Shown here one piece after another: positions 8,596 through 16,941 of a stretch of 64,000 bases of DNA (its first letter is position 1; each line of letters begins with the position of its first letter). The stretch lies in contig JAEXFD010000059.1 in the NCBI GenBank assembly GCA_023400405.1, positions 6,732 through 70,731 on the forward strand, in the 5' to 3' direction. The notes under the pieces are model-generated. The model did no database searches. It was not told the origin of the DNA and saw only the letters and a list, made by a program, of their open reading frames with translations. Source of the stretch: Pseudomonadota bacterium. GTDB taxonomy: Bacteria > Pseudomonadota > Alphaproteobacteria > Sphingomonadales > Sphingomonadaceae. A program made the translations under genes and the position numbers.

Positions 8596-9041
8596 TCGGG
8601 GAATCCTCGGGTCTGGCGAAGCGCCTCGGCCAGCCCGATGCCCGCGGAAACCGCGAGGTTCAAGGAGCGCAGGCGCGGCTGCATCGGAATGCGCACCGCC
8701 AGATCGGCGCGATCATGGACGAAATCGGGCGCGCCGCGGCTTTCCGAACCGAAAATCAGCGTGTCGCCGGGCATGAAGACGGTGTCGTACAGGCCGCCGG
8801 CGCCCCGCGTCGTGAACAGAATCAGCCGGCCGGGCAGGTTCGCGGAGAAGCTTTCGAAATCGGCATGGCGGACGAGGTCGAGCGCGTCGCCATAGTCCAT
8901 CGCGGCGCGGCGCTGGGCCTTGTCGCCCCAGGGAAAGCCCATCGGCTCGATGAGGTCGAGGCCCGCGCCGAAGCACGCCGCGACACGCATCACTGCGCCG
9001 ACATTGCCGGCGATATCGGGCTCGAACAGGGCCAGGCGCAT
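8592..9041 (-). CDS. trmL: tRNA (cytidine/uridine-2'-O-)-methyltransferase, SPOUT family
   Basis: This family methylates the ribose of the wobble base in tRNA-Leu isoacceptors. The 149-residue protein shows the SPOUT knot motifs in order: the N-terminal LFEPDIAGNVGAVMR, the central LIFGSESRGAP, and the C-terminal RIPMQPRLRSLNLAVSAGI that binds S-adenosylmethionine. The ATG at 9041 gives the standard start MRLALFEP; the frame extends further but into non-conserved sequence. It heads the trmL–hemF–GNAT unit and is divergent from petA. Confidence 0.9.
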   Translation of the reverse strand: MRLALFEPDIAGNVGAVMRVAACFGAGLDLIEPMGFPWGDKAQRRAAMDYGDALDLVRHADFESFSANLPGRLILFTTRGAGGLYDTVFMPGDTLIFGSESRGAPDFVHDRADLAVRIPMQPRLRSLNLAVSAGIGLAEALRQTRGFPE

Positions 9042-9161
9042 GGCCCTGCTCCTAGCGCTCTCCACAGGCCCATCACAAGACCGGCAAAATGCCTGTTGGC
9101 AAAGCCGCCAATGCACGTCTATCAGGCCGCGCAGCCTCCGGGGGCAACCGGGCGGCTCTTT

Positions 9162-9193
9162 GGGGCGTCCTGACGCCCCGCGTCCGTTTTTTT
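9162..9193 (+). promoter_or_regulatory. Hairpin and T run ahead of petA
   Basis: GGGGCGT (9162–9168) pairs with ACGCCCC (9173–9179), and seven T residues follow at 9187–9193 after a seven-base gap, 42 bases before petA. The form is that of a weak terminator, so it may be a leader attenuator or the end of a small transcript. Confidence 0.35.
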
Positions 9194-9234
9194 CCGCGCG
9201 CGCCGCGGGTAGTTCGAAGTGCAAGGGCTGAAGC

Positions 9235-9816
9235 ATGGCAACGCAAGACGGTGTTCCTCCCGATATGACGGTCGGTCCCGGGGGAGAGCTTCTCGAGAAT
9301 CCGCGCCGCCGCGACTATCTCCAGTTCGCCGCCGTCTCGGTCGCCGCGGTCGGCGCCGGCGTGGTGGTGCTGCCGCTGGTCAATTCGATGAATCCCTCGG
9401 CCGACGTGCTCGCGCAGTCGAGCACCGAAGTCGATCTGTCGAAGATCGATGCGGGGATGGCGATCAAGACCAGCTTCCGCAAGCAGCCGCTGTTCGTGCG
9501 CAACCTGACGCCGGCGGAGATCGCCGCGGCCGATGCGGTCCCCGTGTCGAGCCTGCGCGATCCGCAGACGCTGGAGCAGCGCACCGCGAAGGGCCACAAG
9601 AACTGGCTGATCACGCTGGGCGTCTGCACCCATCTCGGCTGCGTGCCGCTGGGCGCAGGCGAGGGCGAGAATCGCGGGCCGTTCGGCGGCTATTTCTGCC
9701 CCTGCCACGGCTCGGCCTATGATACCGCCGGCCGCATCCGCCAGGGTCCCGCACCGAAGAACCTCGAGGTTCCGAAGTATAATTTCACGTCCGACACCGT
9801 CGTCGTGGTTGGTTGA
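9235..9816 (+). CDS. petA: Ubiquinol–cytochrome c reductase, Rieske iron–sulfur subunit
   Basis: This is the Rieske protein of the bc1 complex; it carries electrons from ubiquinol to cytochrome c1 on the periplasmic face. The 193-residue protein has a twin-arginine type N-terminus (RRRDYLQF, residues 24–31), one membrane anchor (about 30–50), and the two cluster boxes CTHLGC (Cys131, His133) and CPCHGS (Cys155, His158) with the disulfide pair Cys136/Cys157. It starts the petABC operon: petB begins 12 bases downstream. Confidence 0.97.
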   Translation: MATQDGVPPDMTVGPGGELLENPRRRDYLQFAAVSVAAVGAGVVVLPLVNSMNPSADVLAQSSTEVDLSKIDAGMAIKTSFRKQPLFVRNLTPAEIAAADAVPVSSLRDPQTLEQRTAKGHKNWLITLGVCTHLGCVPLGAGEGENRGPFGGYFCPCHGSAYDTAGRIRQGPAPKNLEVPKYNFTSDTVVVVG

Positions 9817-9828
9817 GGATAGACTGCG

Positions 9829-11118
9829 ATGAGCTTTCCCTGGGCTAAGCATTACGAGCCGAAGCACCCGCTGATGAAGTGGGTCGACGAGAAGCTGCCG
9901 CTTCCGCGCTTCGTCTACAACGCCGTCGGCGCCGGCTATCCGGTGCCGCGCAACCTCAACTATTTCTGGAACTTCGGCGTGCTCGCCGGGGTGGCGCTGG
10001 TCGTCCAGATCGTCACCGGCATCGTGCTGGCGATGCACTTCCACTCGTCGGCTGCCGGCGCGTTCGAAAGCATCAACGGCGGCATCATGCGCGACGTCAA
10101 CGCGGGCTGGTTCCTGCGCTTCACGCACGCCAACGGCGCGTCGATGTTCCTCACCGTGATCTACATCCACATGTTCCGCGGCCTTTATTACGGATCGTAC
10201 AAGGCGCCGCGCGAGATGATCTGGCTGCTCGGTGTGGTGATCTTCCTGCTGGTGATGGCCACGGCCTTCATGGGCTATGTGCTTCCCTGGGGCCAGATGA
10301 GCTTCTGGGGCGCGCAGGTGATCACCGGCTTCTTCTCGGCGATCCCGGTGGTCGGCGACTGGATCCGCGTCTGGCTGCTCGGCGGCTATGCGCCGGACGA
10401 CGCGGCGCTGAACCGCTTCTTCTCGCTCCACTATCTGCTGCCGTTCGTGATCCTGGGGGCCGTGATCCTCCACATCTGGGCGTTGCACATCCCGGGCTCG
10501 GGCAACCCGACCGGCGTGGAAGTGAAGGGCGAGCAGGACACCGTGCCGTTCCACCCCTATTACACCGCGAAGGACGGCGTCGGCGTGTTCGCCTTCTTCC
10601 TCCTCTTCTCGGTACTGATCTTCTTCTTCCCGGACTATCTGGGCCACCCGGACAACTATATCCCGGCGAACCCGCTCTCGACGCCGGCGCACATCGTCCC
10701 CGAATGGTATTTCTGGCCATTCTACGCGATCCTGCGCTCGTTCACCGCGGACTTCATCCTGCCGGCGAAGCTGTGGGGCGTGCTGGCGATGTTCGGCTCG
10801 ATCCTGCTGCTGTTCTTCCTGCCCTGGCTGGACAAGTCGCCGGTGCGCTCGGCCAATTTCCGGCCGATGTACCGCATCGCCTTCTGGGTGCTGGTGGTCG
10901 ACATCTTCTTCCTCGGCCTGGTCGGCGGCGCGCCCGCGACGCCCGGCTACATCATCCTGGGCCAGGTGACCGCGGCCTATTATTTCGCGCACTTCCTGAT
11001 CATCGTGCCGATCATCTCGCGCCTCGAGACCCCCAAGCCGCTGCCGAACTCGATCACCGAGGCGGTTCTGGCGAAGAAGGGCGGCTCGCGGATCAGCGAA
11101 ACGGCCGTGAGCGCGTAA
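9829..11118 (+). CDS. petB: Cytochrome b of the bc1 complex
   Basis: This 429-residue membrane protein holds both b haems and the quinone sites. Visible are the haem ligands in the HANGAS/IYIHMF pair and the HYLLPF/HIWALH pair, the GYVLPWGQMSFWGA stretch and the PEWYFWPFYAILR block of the Qo site. Length and the eight or more hydrophobic segments match full cytochrome b, not a split b6/subunit IV. It sits between petA and petC with short spacers, so the three are one operon. Confidence 0.97.
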   Translation: MSFPWAKHYEPKHPLMKWVDEKLPLPRFVYNAVGAGYPVPRNLNYFWNFGVLAGVALVVQIVTGIVLAMHFHSSAAGAFESINGGIMRDVNAGWFLRFTHANGASMFLTVIYIHMFRGLYYGSYKAPREMIWLLGVVIFLLVMATAFMGYVLPWGQMSFWGAQVITGFFSAIPVVGDWIRVWLLGGYAPDDAALNRFFSLHYLLPFVILGAVILHIWALHIPGSGNPTGVEVKGEQDTVPFHPYYTAKDGVGVFAFFLLFSVLIFFFPDYLGHPDNYIPANPLSTPAHIVPEWYFWPFYAILRSFTADFILPAKLWGVLAMFGSILLLFFLPWLDKSPVRSANFRPMYRIAFWVLVVDIFFLGLVGGAPATPGYIILGQVTAAYYFAHFLIIVPIISRLETPKPLPNSITEAVLAKKGGSRISETAVSA

Positions 11119-11133
11119 GGGGGACTGGGAACA

Positions 11134-11970
11134 ATGACTTCGCTGTTCATTCGCTCGATCAAATTCCTGGTTGGCGGCGCGTTCGTCTTCGTGCTGCTGC
11201 TGGCGCTGATCGGCACGGTCTCGGGCCTGATCAAGGATCCGCCGAAAGAGACCGCCGAGGCGGTCCTGCACAAGCATCCGAAGGAGCTCGAACTCGCCTC
11301 GAACGGCGTGTTCGGCAAGTTCGATCGCCAGCAGGTCCAGCGGGGCTTCGCGGTCTACAAGGAGGTCTGCTCGCAGTGCCACTCGCTGAACCTGGTCTCC
11401 TTCCGCAACCTGAAGGACCTGGGCTATAGCGATGCCGAGGTGAAGAAGATCGCCAAGGACTGGGGCGCCAAGCAACCGCAGTTCGACGAGAAGGGCGGCA
11501 CCTGGGGCGAGCGCGACAACCTGCCGTCGGATCGCTTTCCCAAGGTCTATTATGCCGGCACCGGCAATCCGCCGGACCTCAGCCTGATCACCAAGGCGCG
11601 GCATGACGGCCCGGCCTATGTCTATTCGCTGCTGACTGGCTATGGCGAGAAGCCTTCGCCCGAGGGGCTGAAGAAGTTCCCCGAATTCGCCAAGCCGCCG
11701 GAGGGGATGCACTTCAACCCCTATTTCGCGAACCTCAACATCGCGATGCCGCCGCCCCTGACCCAGGATGGCCAGGTCACTTATTCCGACGGCACGCGTG
11801 CGACCGTCGATCAGATGGCCAAGGACGTCTCGGCGTTCCTGGTGTGGACGGCGGAGCCGACGCTCGAGACCCGCCATGCGGCCGGCCTCGCGGCGCTGGG
11901 CTTCCTGATCTTCGCGACCTTCCTCACCTATGGCGCCTATCTGACCGTGTGGCGCGGGGTGAAGCACTGA
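11134..11970 (+). CDS. petC: Cytochrome c1 of the bc1 complex
   Basis: Cytochrome c1 takes electrons from the Rieske protein and passes them to soluble cytochrome c. The 278-residue protein has an N-terminal membrane segment or signal (residues about 10–32), the haem c site CSQCH (Cys79, Cys82, His83), a methionine-containing MPPPLTQDG segment that supplies the sixth ligand, and a C-terminal anchor helix (LGFLIFATFLTYGAYL). It ends the operon, and a strong terminator follows at 12005–12040. Confidence 0.96.
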   Translation: MTSLFIRSIKFLVGGAFVFVLLLALIGTVSGLIKDPPKETAEAVLHKHPKELELASNGVFGKFDRQQVQRGFAVYKEVCSQCHSLNLVSFRNLKDLGYSDAEVKKIAKDWGAKQPQFDEKGGTWGERDNLPSDRFPKVYYAGTGNPPDLSLITKARHDGPAYVYSLLTGYGEKPSPEGLKKFPEFAKPPEGMHFNPYFANLNIAMPPPLTQDGQVTYSDGTRATVDQMAKDVSAFLVWTAEPTLETRHAAGLAALGFLIFATFLTYGAYLTVWRGVKH

Positions 11971-12004
11971 TCGCGTTCGGATCGAACGACCAAGCGAACA
12001 ACTG

Positions 12005-12040
12005 AAACCCGCCCCGGCCCCGGCCAGGGCGGGTTTCCTT
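12005..12040 (+). terminator. Terminator of the petABC operon
   Basis: AAACCCGCCC (12005–12014) pairs with GGGCGGGTTT (12027–12036), then CCTTTT. It separates petC from apt, whose ATG is only 16 bases further on, so apt read-through or its own promoter overlapping petC must be assumed. Confidence 0.8.
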
Positions 12041-12055
12041 TTGAAGGGGCCGCCC

Positions 12056-12592
12056 ATGGCGCAGAATGACGACATCCGGGACCGCATCCGCACGATCCCC
12101 GACTTCCCGAAGCGTGGCATCATGTTCCGCGACATCACCACGCTGTTGCTCGATGCCGAGGGGCTGCGGCTGACGGTGGAGCGAATGGCCGAGGCAGTGA
12201 AGGAACCGATCGACCTGGTCGCCGGCATCGAGGCGCGCGGATTCCTGTTCGGCGCGGCGCTGGCGGTACGGCTCGGCACCGGCGTGCTGCTGATCCGCAA
12301 GGACGGCAAGCTGCCCGGCGCGACGATCGCCGAGGATTATGCGCTCGAATATGGCACCGATCGCATCGCCATCCATGCCGATGCGTTGGCGCCGGGCGCG
12401 CGGGTGCTGCTGGTCGACGACCTGATCGCCACCGGCGGCACGGCACGCGCGGCGGTGCGACTGATCCGCAAGGCAGGCGCCGAAGTGATCCAGGCGGCGT
12501 TCGTGGTCGATCTGCCCGAGCTGGGCGGGGCCGAGGCGCTGCGCGGCGACGGCATCGCGGTTTCCGCGATGGTCGCATTCGAAGGTCATTGA
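12056..12592 (+). CDS. apt: Adenine phosphoribosyltransferase
   Basis: Apt salvages adenine to AMP using phosphoribosyl pyrophosphate. The 178-residue protein has the N-terminal IPDFPKRGIMFRDITTLL block, the EARGF loop and the PRPP-binding LLVDDLIATGGTA motif. The ATG at 12056 gives the usual start; an in-frame TTG at 12041 lies against the terminator stem and is not preferred. It is the only purine-salvage gene here. Confidence 0.95.
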   Translation: MAQNDDIRDRIRTIPDFPKRGIMFRDITTLLLDAEGLRLTVERMAEAVKEPIDLVAGIEARGFLFGAALAVRLGTGVLLIRKDGKLPGATIAEDYALEYGTDRIAIHADALAPGARVLLVDDLIATGGTARAAVRLIRKAGAEVIQAAFVVDLPELGGAEALRGDGIAVSAMVAFEGH

Positions 12593-12686
12593 TGGGCGGA
12601 ACCCCGCCGGGCTGCCGCTCATTTACCTCCAGGGGGTGCCGGCGTGCGGTCTCCCCGTCCGGCGCCTCCGTTGGAGAGACCGGGTC

Positions 12687-12995
12687 ATGCGCATCCTCTT
12701 GAAATCCACGATCCTCGCCGCGGGACTCGCCTCGCTCGGCGCCTGTGCCGACGATTATGGCCGCTACGGCTATTCGGGCGTCTCGGTCGGTTACAATGCC
12801 GGCTGGGGCGATCCCTATTGGGGCTGGAACGGCGACTATTATTACCCGGGCACCGGCTATTACGTCTATGACCGCCACCGCGTCCGTCACCGCTGGGACG
12901 ACGGCCAACGCGGCTATTGGGAGCAGCGCCGCAACAATTGGCGCGGCGACCGGCGCTGGCGCAACAACTGGCACGGCTTCCGCCGCCCGCGTTGA
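12687..12995 (+). CDS. Small Tyr/Trp/Arg-rich lipoprotein
   Basis: This is a 102-residue protein with a lipoprotein signal (LASLGAC lipobox, cysteine about residue 20). The mature part is Tyr/Gly-rich, then turns strongly basic with Trp and Arg (NNWRGDRRWRNNWHGFRRPR). Such proteins are frequent in sphingomonads but have no known role; the basic tail could bind peptidoglycan, lipopolysaccharide or nucleic acid. It ends two bases before the convergent MaoC gene. Confidence 0.75.
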   Translation: MRILLKSTILAAGLASLGACADDYGRYGYSGVSVGYNAGWGDPYWGWNGDYYYPGTGYYVYDRHRVRHRWDDGQRGYWEQRRNNWRGDRRWRNNWHGFRRPR

Positions 12996-12997
12996 GG

Positions 12998-13444
12998 TCA
13001 GGCCGGCCGCCGCCGGATCAGCACCAACCCGACGAACCGGAGCACCGGCGTATCGTGCTGGTTGAAGGTGACGGTCTGGCTGCGGATGCTGCCGATATCG
13101 GGCTTGCTGCGCGAGGGGCGGACCTCGAGGATCTCGGTCTCGCAGCGTAGCGTGTCACCGGGATGGACGGGCTTGAGCCAGCGCAGCTCGTCCACACCCG
13201 CGGCGCCGAGGCCGGCCTGAGGGTGGGCGGCCAGTTCCTCGACCATCATCGCCATGGTCATCGCACAGGTGTGCCAGCCGCTGGCGGCGAGCCGGCCGAA
13301 ATGGGTCTTCGCCGCCGCCTCGTCGGAGAGGTGGAAGGGCTGGGGATCATATTTGCGCGCGAATTCGAGCACTTCCTCGCGCGTCACTTCGTAGCGGCCG
13401 AAGCTGCGCTTCATGCCGACATGCAGATCTTCGAGATAGAGCAT
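12998..13444 (-). CDS. MaoC-family (R)-hydratase
   Basis: MaoC-type hot-dog enzymes hydrate trans-2-enoyl-CoA or related thioesters. The 148-residue protein has the hydratase signature DPQPFHLSDEAA, with Asp33 and His38 as the catalytic pair, followed by FGRLAASGWH. A single hot-dog domain of this length is usual. The gene is alone on its strand, next to an unrelated phosphodiesterase gene, so the exact thioester is not indicated. Confidence 0.85.
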   Translation of the reverse strand: MLYLEDLHVGMKRSFGRYEVTREEVLEFARKYDPQPFHLSDEAAAKTHFGRLAASGWHTCAMTMAMMVEELAAHPQAGLGAAGVDELRWLKPVHPGDTLRCETEILEVRPSRSKPDIGSIRSQTVTFNQHDTPVLRFVGLVLIRRRPA

Positions 13445-13482
13445 GGCGCGAGTGTCGGGCGGAAACCCGCTGCGCGCAAGCG

Positions 13483-14757
13483 CTATCGGACGAGCGCCTC
13501 GCGGAACGGGGCGTCGGTGCCGTCCACGCCCGGCTTGGGCGGCAGGCCAATCAGGTCGAGCAGCAGCGGGTAGACGTCGACATTGTCGAACGACGCGATC
13601 GCCATGTGGCGGAAGGCGGGGCCGCTCGCGATGAAAAGTGCGGCCATTTCAGGTGCGAGATTGTCATAGCCGTGATTGCCGCCCACGCCCTCGGCCTTGG
13701 GCGGCTTGTCGGCGAACAGCCAGCCGGTCGCGGCCAGGCAGAAGACGGGTGTCACCCGCGAATTGGCGCCGTAATGGAAGCGGGCGGGGATCTCGCTCTT
13801 GCGCCAGCATTCGAAATGCGGGTGCTTGCCGAGCAGCGCTTTCTCGACCGCGGCCTCGCGCCCGGGCGCGGGAATCACCGAAAGGAAAGTGCTCGCCTCG
13901 ATCAGGTGATAATCCTCGGGCTTCAGCCATTGGTCGAGCGGCAACAGCCGTGCGGTGCTGGTCTGGGCCATGCCGTGATCGGAGACGATCACGAGGTTCG
14001 CCGGCTGGCCGAGCGCGGCAAGCCCGTCGATCAGCGATCCGATCGTGGCGTCGATCTGTGCCACCGCCTCGGTCGCGCGCGGATCGTCGGGGCCGACATC
14101 ATGCGTCACCCGATCGATCACGTCGAAATAGAGCGTCACGAACTTGGGACGGATCGATGCGGGCCGGCGCATCCAGTCGAGCACCGTGTTCACGCGCTGC
14201 GTATCGGTGATCGCCCCATTATATTGCAGCCAGTCGCTCGACCGGGTGCCGCCCTCGACGTCCTTGCCCTTTTGAGGGCTGGCCGCGCCGATCGCGACGT
14301 TCGAGCCGGGCCACAGGACGCTGCCGGTGCGGATCCCCGCCTTTTCCGCGTCGACCCAGACCGGCGTGGCGGCGTTCCACCAGAAGGGATCGTCGCTCGC
14401 CGTGGTGAAGACTTCGCCGGGCCGTGCCGGGTCCTCCATCCGATTGGCGATGATGCCGTGGCGGTCGGGATAGACACCCGTGACCAGTGTCCAGTGATTG
14501 GGGAAGGTCTTGGTGGGGAAGCTCGGCCGCATCGGCGCGGCGATGCCGCTCGCCGCCAGTGCGGAGAGATTGGGCGTCACCCCGCGCTTCAGATAATCCG
14601 CCCGGAACGCGTCGATCGAGACGAGGATGGTGACCGGCGCGCGGGCTTCGGCGGTCGCGGCGGGCAGGGCGGGCGGCGGCGCGGCGACCGGTGCAGTCGC
14701 GCACGCCTGGAGCAGGGCGGCCAGCGCCGCGGCGGCGATCTTCGAAGTCCAGCGCAT
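13483..14757 (-). CDS. Exported alkaline phosphodiesterase/nucleotide pyrophosphatase (NPP family)
   Basis: This protein of 424 residues belongs to the type I phosphodiesterase/nucleotide pyrophosphatase branch of the alkaline phosphatase superfamily. It starts with a lipoprotein-like signal (LLQACAT). Metal-site motifs appear in order: ILVSIDAFRADY, SFPTKTFPNHWTL with the nucleophilic threonine, VIVSDHGM and GGNHGYDN. It probably cleaves nucleotides or phosphodiesters in the periplasm. The ATG at 14757 with a GGGGAG ribosome site eight bases upstream is preferred over the TTG at 14778. Confidence 0.88.
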   Translation of the reverse strand: MRWTSKIAAAALAALLQACATAPVAAPPPALPAATAEARAPVTILVSIDAFRADYLKRGVTPNLSALAASGIAAPMRPSFPTKTFPNHWTLVTGVYPDRHGIIANRMEDPARPGEVFTTASDDPFWWNAATPVWVDAEKAGIRTGSVLWPGSNVAIGAASPQKGKDVEGGTRSSDWLQYNGAITDTQRVNTVLDWMRRPASIRPKFVTLYFDVIDRVTHDVGPDDPRATEAVAQIDATIGSLIDGLAALGQPANLVIVSDHGMAQTSTARLLPLDQWLKPEDYHLIEASTFLSVIPAPGREAAVEKALLGKHPHFECWRKSEIPARFHYGANSRVTPVFCLAATGWLFADKPPKAEGVGGNHGYDNLAPEMAALFIASGPAFRHMAIASFDNVDVYPLLLDLIGLPPKPGVDGTDAPFREALVR

Positions 14758-14796
14758 GGCCGCTCCCCTGCCAGCCAATTGTTTCCGGCGAAAGAC

Positions 14797-16128
14797 CTAC
14801 ATGCCGAGGCCCAGCCGCGCGAACAACGTGTAGCCGAAGGGCTTGCCATAAGCGGCGTCGAGCGCGCCCGGCTTGGCATAGGCCGCGAGCGAACCGCCCA
14901 GCGCAACCTCGCCCTTGTCGGCCAACGGGATGCGATAGGCATAGCCGCCCTCGAATCGCGTCACGCGGAAGGTGCGATCGTGCAGCGGATCGGCATGATC
15001 GGGAAAGAGCTCGTCATTGGCGACATTCTCCACCCGGCCGAACAGGCTGTGGCGCCTGGACAGGTCCCAATTGGCCTCGGCGATCCAGGCGGTGAGCGTG
15101 TCTCCCGGCACGCGGTCCTTGGCGGCGAAGCCGATCATCGCGGAGACGCCGCCGGCGCCATATTGCACGCTCGCCGTGGTGCGGTTCTCGTCCTGGCCGG
15201 GATGGGTCTCCTCCGGATCGTTGATCCGGCCATGGCTCGCCTGCACCACCCAGTTGGGCGAGGGCGTCCAGGTGCCGCGCACGCTCCAGCTGTCGAGCTT
15301 GGGCGTCTCGATGTCCCAGCGATTCTCGTCGGGCTCGCGGCCGCGAAAGGCCGAGGCCTCGAGCTGGAAGCGGCTGGTCGTCACGCCGCCGGTGACCACG
15401 CCATAGGTGATATGCGTGCTGTCGAACCAATGATGACTGATCGGCGAGAGCGGCAAATAGCGCGCCGACTTGCGATGGACGAACGCCGCCGGGCCCAGCG
15501 CCGGCTCGCCGACCGGGCCGCCATAGACGAAGCCGGTGGTGCCGCCCCCGAGCGGAAAATCGAGCCGCGCGGTCAGCTCCATGAACAGGTCGTGCGGATG
15601 CTGGCGATCGACCAGCGGCACGCCATGAGCAGTCTCGCCGGTGCCGAACAGGTTCGGATAGCCGCGCTGGCCGTTCACGGCATCGAGGCTCATCATCGCG
15701 TCGAAGGTCAGCTTGGTCTGGTCGCTCCAGCTGCGCACCGCCTGGAACATCGCCATGTTCGAGGTGAACGCCGCCTTGTCGCCGCGCGGCCCGCTCTGGT
15801 CGGTATAGGCCAGGCTCGCCGCGCCCATCGCCATCAGCATCCAGTCGCCGCTCATGACGTGGAAGCCGCCGTTCATGCCGTCCGTGACCGGCAGCAGCGA
15901 GGTGCCCGATCCGGTCGCGCTGCGGACCAGCGTGCCGCTGGGCATCATGCCTTCCATCCCGGCCATGTCGTGCGTCGAATGGTCCTGGGGCGCCGGGGCG
16001 GGTGCGGATGGGGGCGCGGGCGCCGGCGCGGGCATGTCCATGCCGGGCATCGGGTGCATGGGATGATCCTGCGCCAGGGCAGGGAAGGGCGCGATCAGCG
16101 CGGCGGAAACGAGCAACAGGGTCTTCAT
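14797..16128 (-). CDS. Met/His-rich secreted protein of the metal module
   Basis: This 443-residue protein has a signal peptide (cleavage near ALAQ) and then an N-terminal segment rich in Met, His, Pro and Asp (DHPMHPMPGMDMP, HSTHDMAGMEGMM) of the type that binds copper. The rest, with alternating aromatic and polar residues and an LGLGM end, looks like an outer-membrane beta-barrel or beta-rich protein. It starts two bases after the stop of the glutaredoxin-MauE gene, so it shares the MerR-controlled promoter. Copper or another soft metal is a likely ligand; this is inference. Confidence 0.7.
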   Translation of the reverse strand: MKTLLLVSAALIAPFPALAQDHPMHPMPGMDMPAPAPAPPSAPAPAPQDHSTHDMAGMEGMMPSGTLVRSATGSGTSLLPVTDGMNGGFHVMSGDWMLMAMGAASLAYTDQSGPRGDKAAFTSNMAMFQAVRSWSDQTKLTFDAMMSLDAVNGQRGYPNLFGTGETAHGVPLVDRQHPHDLFMELTARLDFPLGGGTTGFVYGGPVGEPALGPAAFVHRKSARYLPLSPISHHWFDSTHITYGVVTGGVTTSRFQLEASAFRGREPDENRWDIETPKLDSWSVRGTWTPSPNWVVQASHGRINDPEETHPGQDENRTTASVQYGAGGVSAMIGFAAKDRVPGDTLTAWIAEANWDLSRRHSLFGRVENVANDELFPDHADPLHDRTFRVTRFEGGYAYRIPLADKGEVALGGSLAAYAKPGALDAAYGKPFGYTLFARLGLGM

Positions 16129-16130
16129 CG

Positions 16131-16901
16131 TCACATCCCCAATCCGGCCGGCTTGGCGAGCATCCATAGCGCCATGCCGATCATGAACAGATTCTCGGTC
16201 AGCGACACGAAGCCGAGCGGCACGTTGCCGCTGCCGCCGACACAGGCGCATTTGAGCGCGCGCCGATCGATATAGACCGCCTTGAACACCGAAACCGCGC
16301 CGATCCCGCCGATCGCCAGCCCCAGCGGCGCCGCGAACCAGGTCAGCGCGCCCGCGGTCATCAGCACCCCTGCCAACCCCTCGGCGAACGGATAGAAATA
16401 GGCATAGGGCACCCAGCGCCGGGCGAGCAGGTCGTAGTTGAGGAACATGGTCGAGAATTTCTCGACGTCCTGCAGCTTGAGCAGCGCGAGCACGCACATG
16501 CTGAAGCTGACGAACCATTCGGCGGCGCGCACGGTGAAGGGCGATCCGCTCGCCGCGAAGCTCGCCGCGAAGCTCGCCGCCAGCGCCATCAGCGCCGTCA
16601 TCGCGAACAGCGCGATCACCGGGCGATAGCTGGTTTCGTCGGGTGCCATGACATGGCCGCCAAAGAAGCGGGTGAGGTCGTCATTGCCGCCGATCCGCTT
16701 GCCGTCGATGAAGGTCTGCGGCGTCGTCTTCACGCCTTGCTCGGCCTTGAAGGCGTCGGTCTCCGCCCGCGTCGTCAGCCAGTGATCGTCGATCGCATAA
16801 CCGTGCCGTTCGAGCTGCCACTTCGACTTGAGGCCATAGGGGCAGACATGGTCGGGCATCACCATGCGATAGAGCGTCGCGCGCTTGGCATTTTGCGTCA
16901 T
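16131..16901 (-). CDS. Glutaredoxin–MauE fusion membrane protein
   Basis: The protein is 256 residues long in two parts. Residues 1–80 are a glutaredoxin-like domain with a CPYG active-site segment (one cysteine only, at about residue 19) and the TTPQTFIDGKRIGG block that binds the glutathione or cis-Pro side. Residues about 85–256 form a four-helix DoxX/MauE-type redox membrane domain with a CVG/CACV cysteine pair near the end. The pair suggests disulfide handling at the membrane. It is transcribed from the mer-like promoter at 16908–16939 and leads the gene for the Met/His-rich protein. The start at 16901 lies close to the expected transcription start. Confidence 0.8.
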   Translation of the reverse strand: MTQNAKRATLYRMVMPDHVCPYGLKSKWQLERHGYAIDDHWLTTRAETDAFKAEQGVKTTPQTFIDGKRIGGNDDLTRFFGGHVMAPDETSYRPVIALFAMTALMALAASFAASFAASGSPFTVRAAEWFVSFSMCVLALLKLQDVEKFSTMFLNYDLLARRWVPYAYFYPFAEGLAGVLMTAGALTWFAAPLGLAIGGIGAVSVFKAVYIDRRALKCACVGGSGNVPLGFVSLTENLFMIGMALWMLAKPAGLGM

Positions 16902-16907
16902 GCGGCC

Positions 16908-16939
16908 CATATAGGGTCCGTACCATGGTACGGAGTCAA
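16908..16939 (-). promoter_or_regulatory. MerR-type operator-promoter
   Basis: On the minus strand, TTGACT (16934–16939) is followed by the perfect 16-base palindrome CCGTACCATGGTACGG (16918–16933) and then TATATG (16908–16913). The –35 to –10 spacing is 20 bases (19 with a one-base shifted –10), the overlong spacing that MerR proteins correct by twisting DNA. The sequence is close to the classical mer operator. It drives the glutaredoxin-MauE gene, and the divergent MerR gene starts two bases beyond it. Confidence 0.85.
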
Positions 16940-16941
16940 GC

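Noticed and set aside
12041..12055. A TTG start for apt giving five extra residues
   Set aside because: It lies against the terminator stem; the ATG at 12056 gives the normal N-terminus.
9073..12309. A 1078-codon open frame on the minus strand across petABC
   Set aside because: It is a shadow of three certain plus-strand genes in GC-rich DNA; its protein is Arg/His/Asp-rich with no fold.
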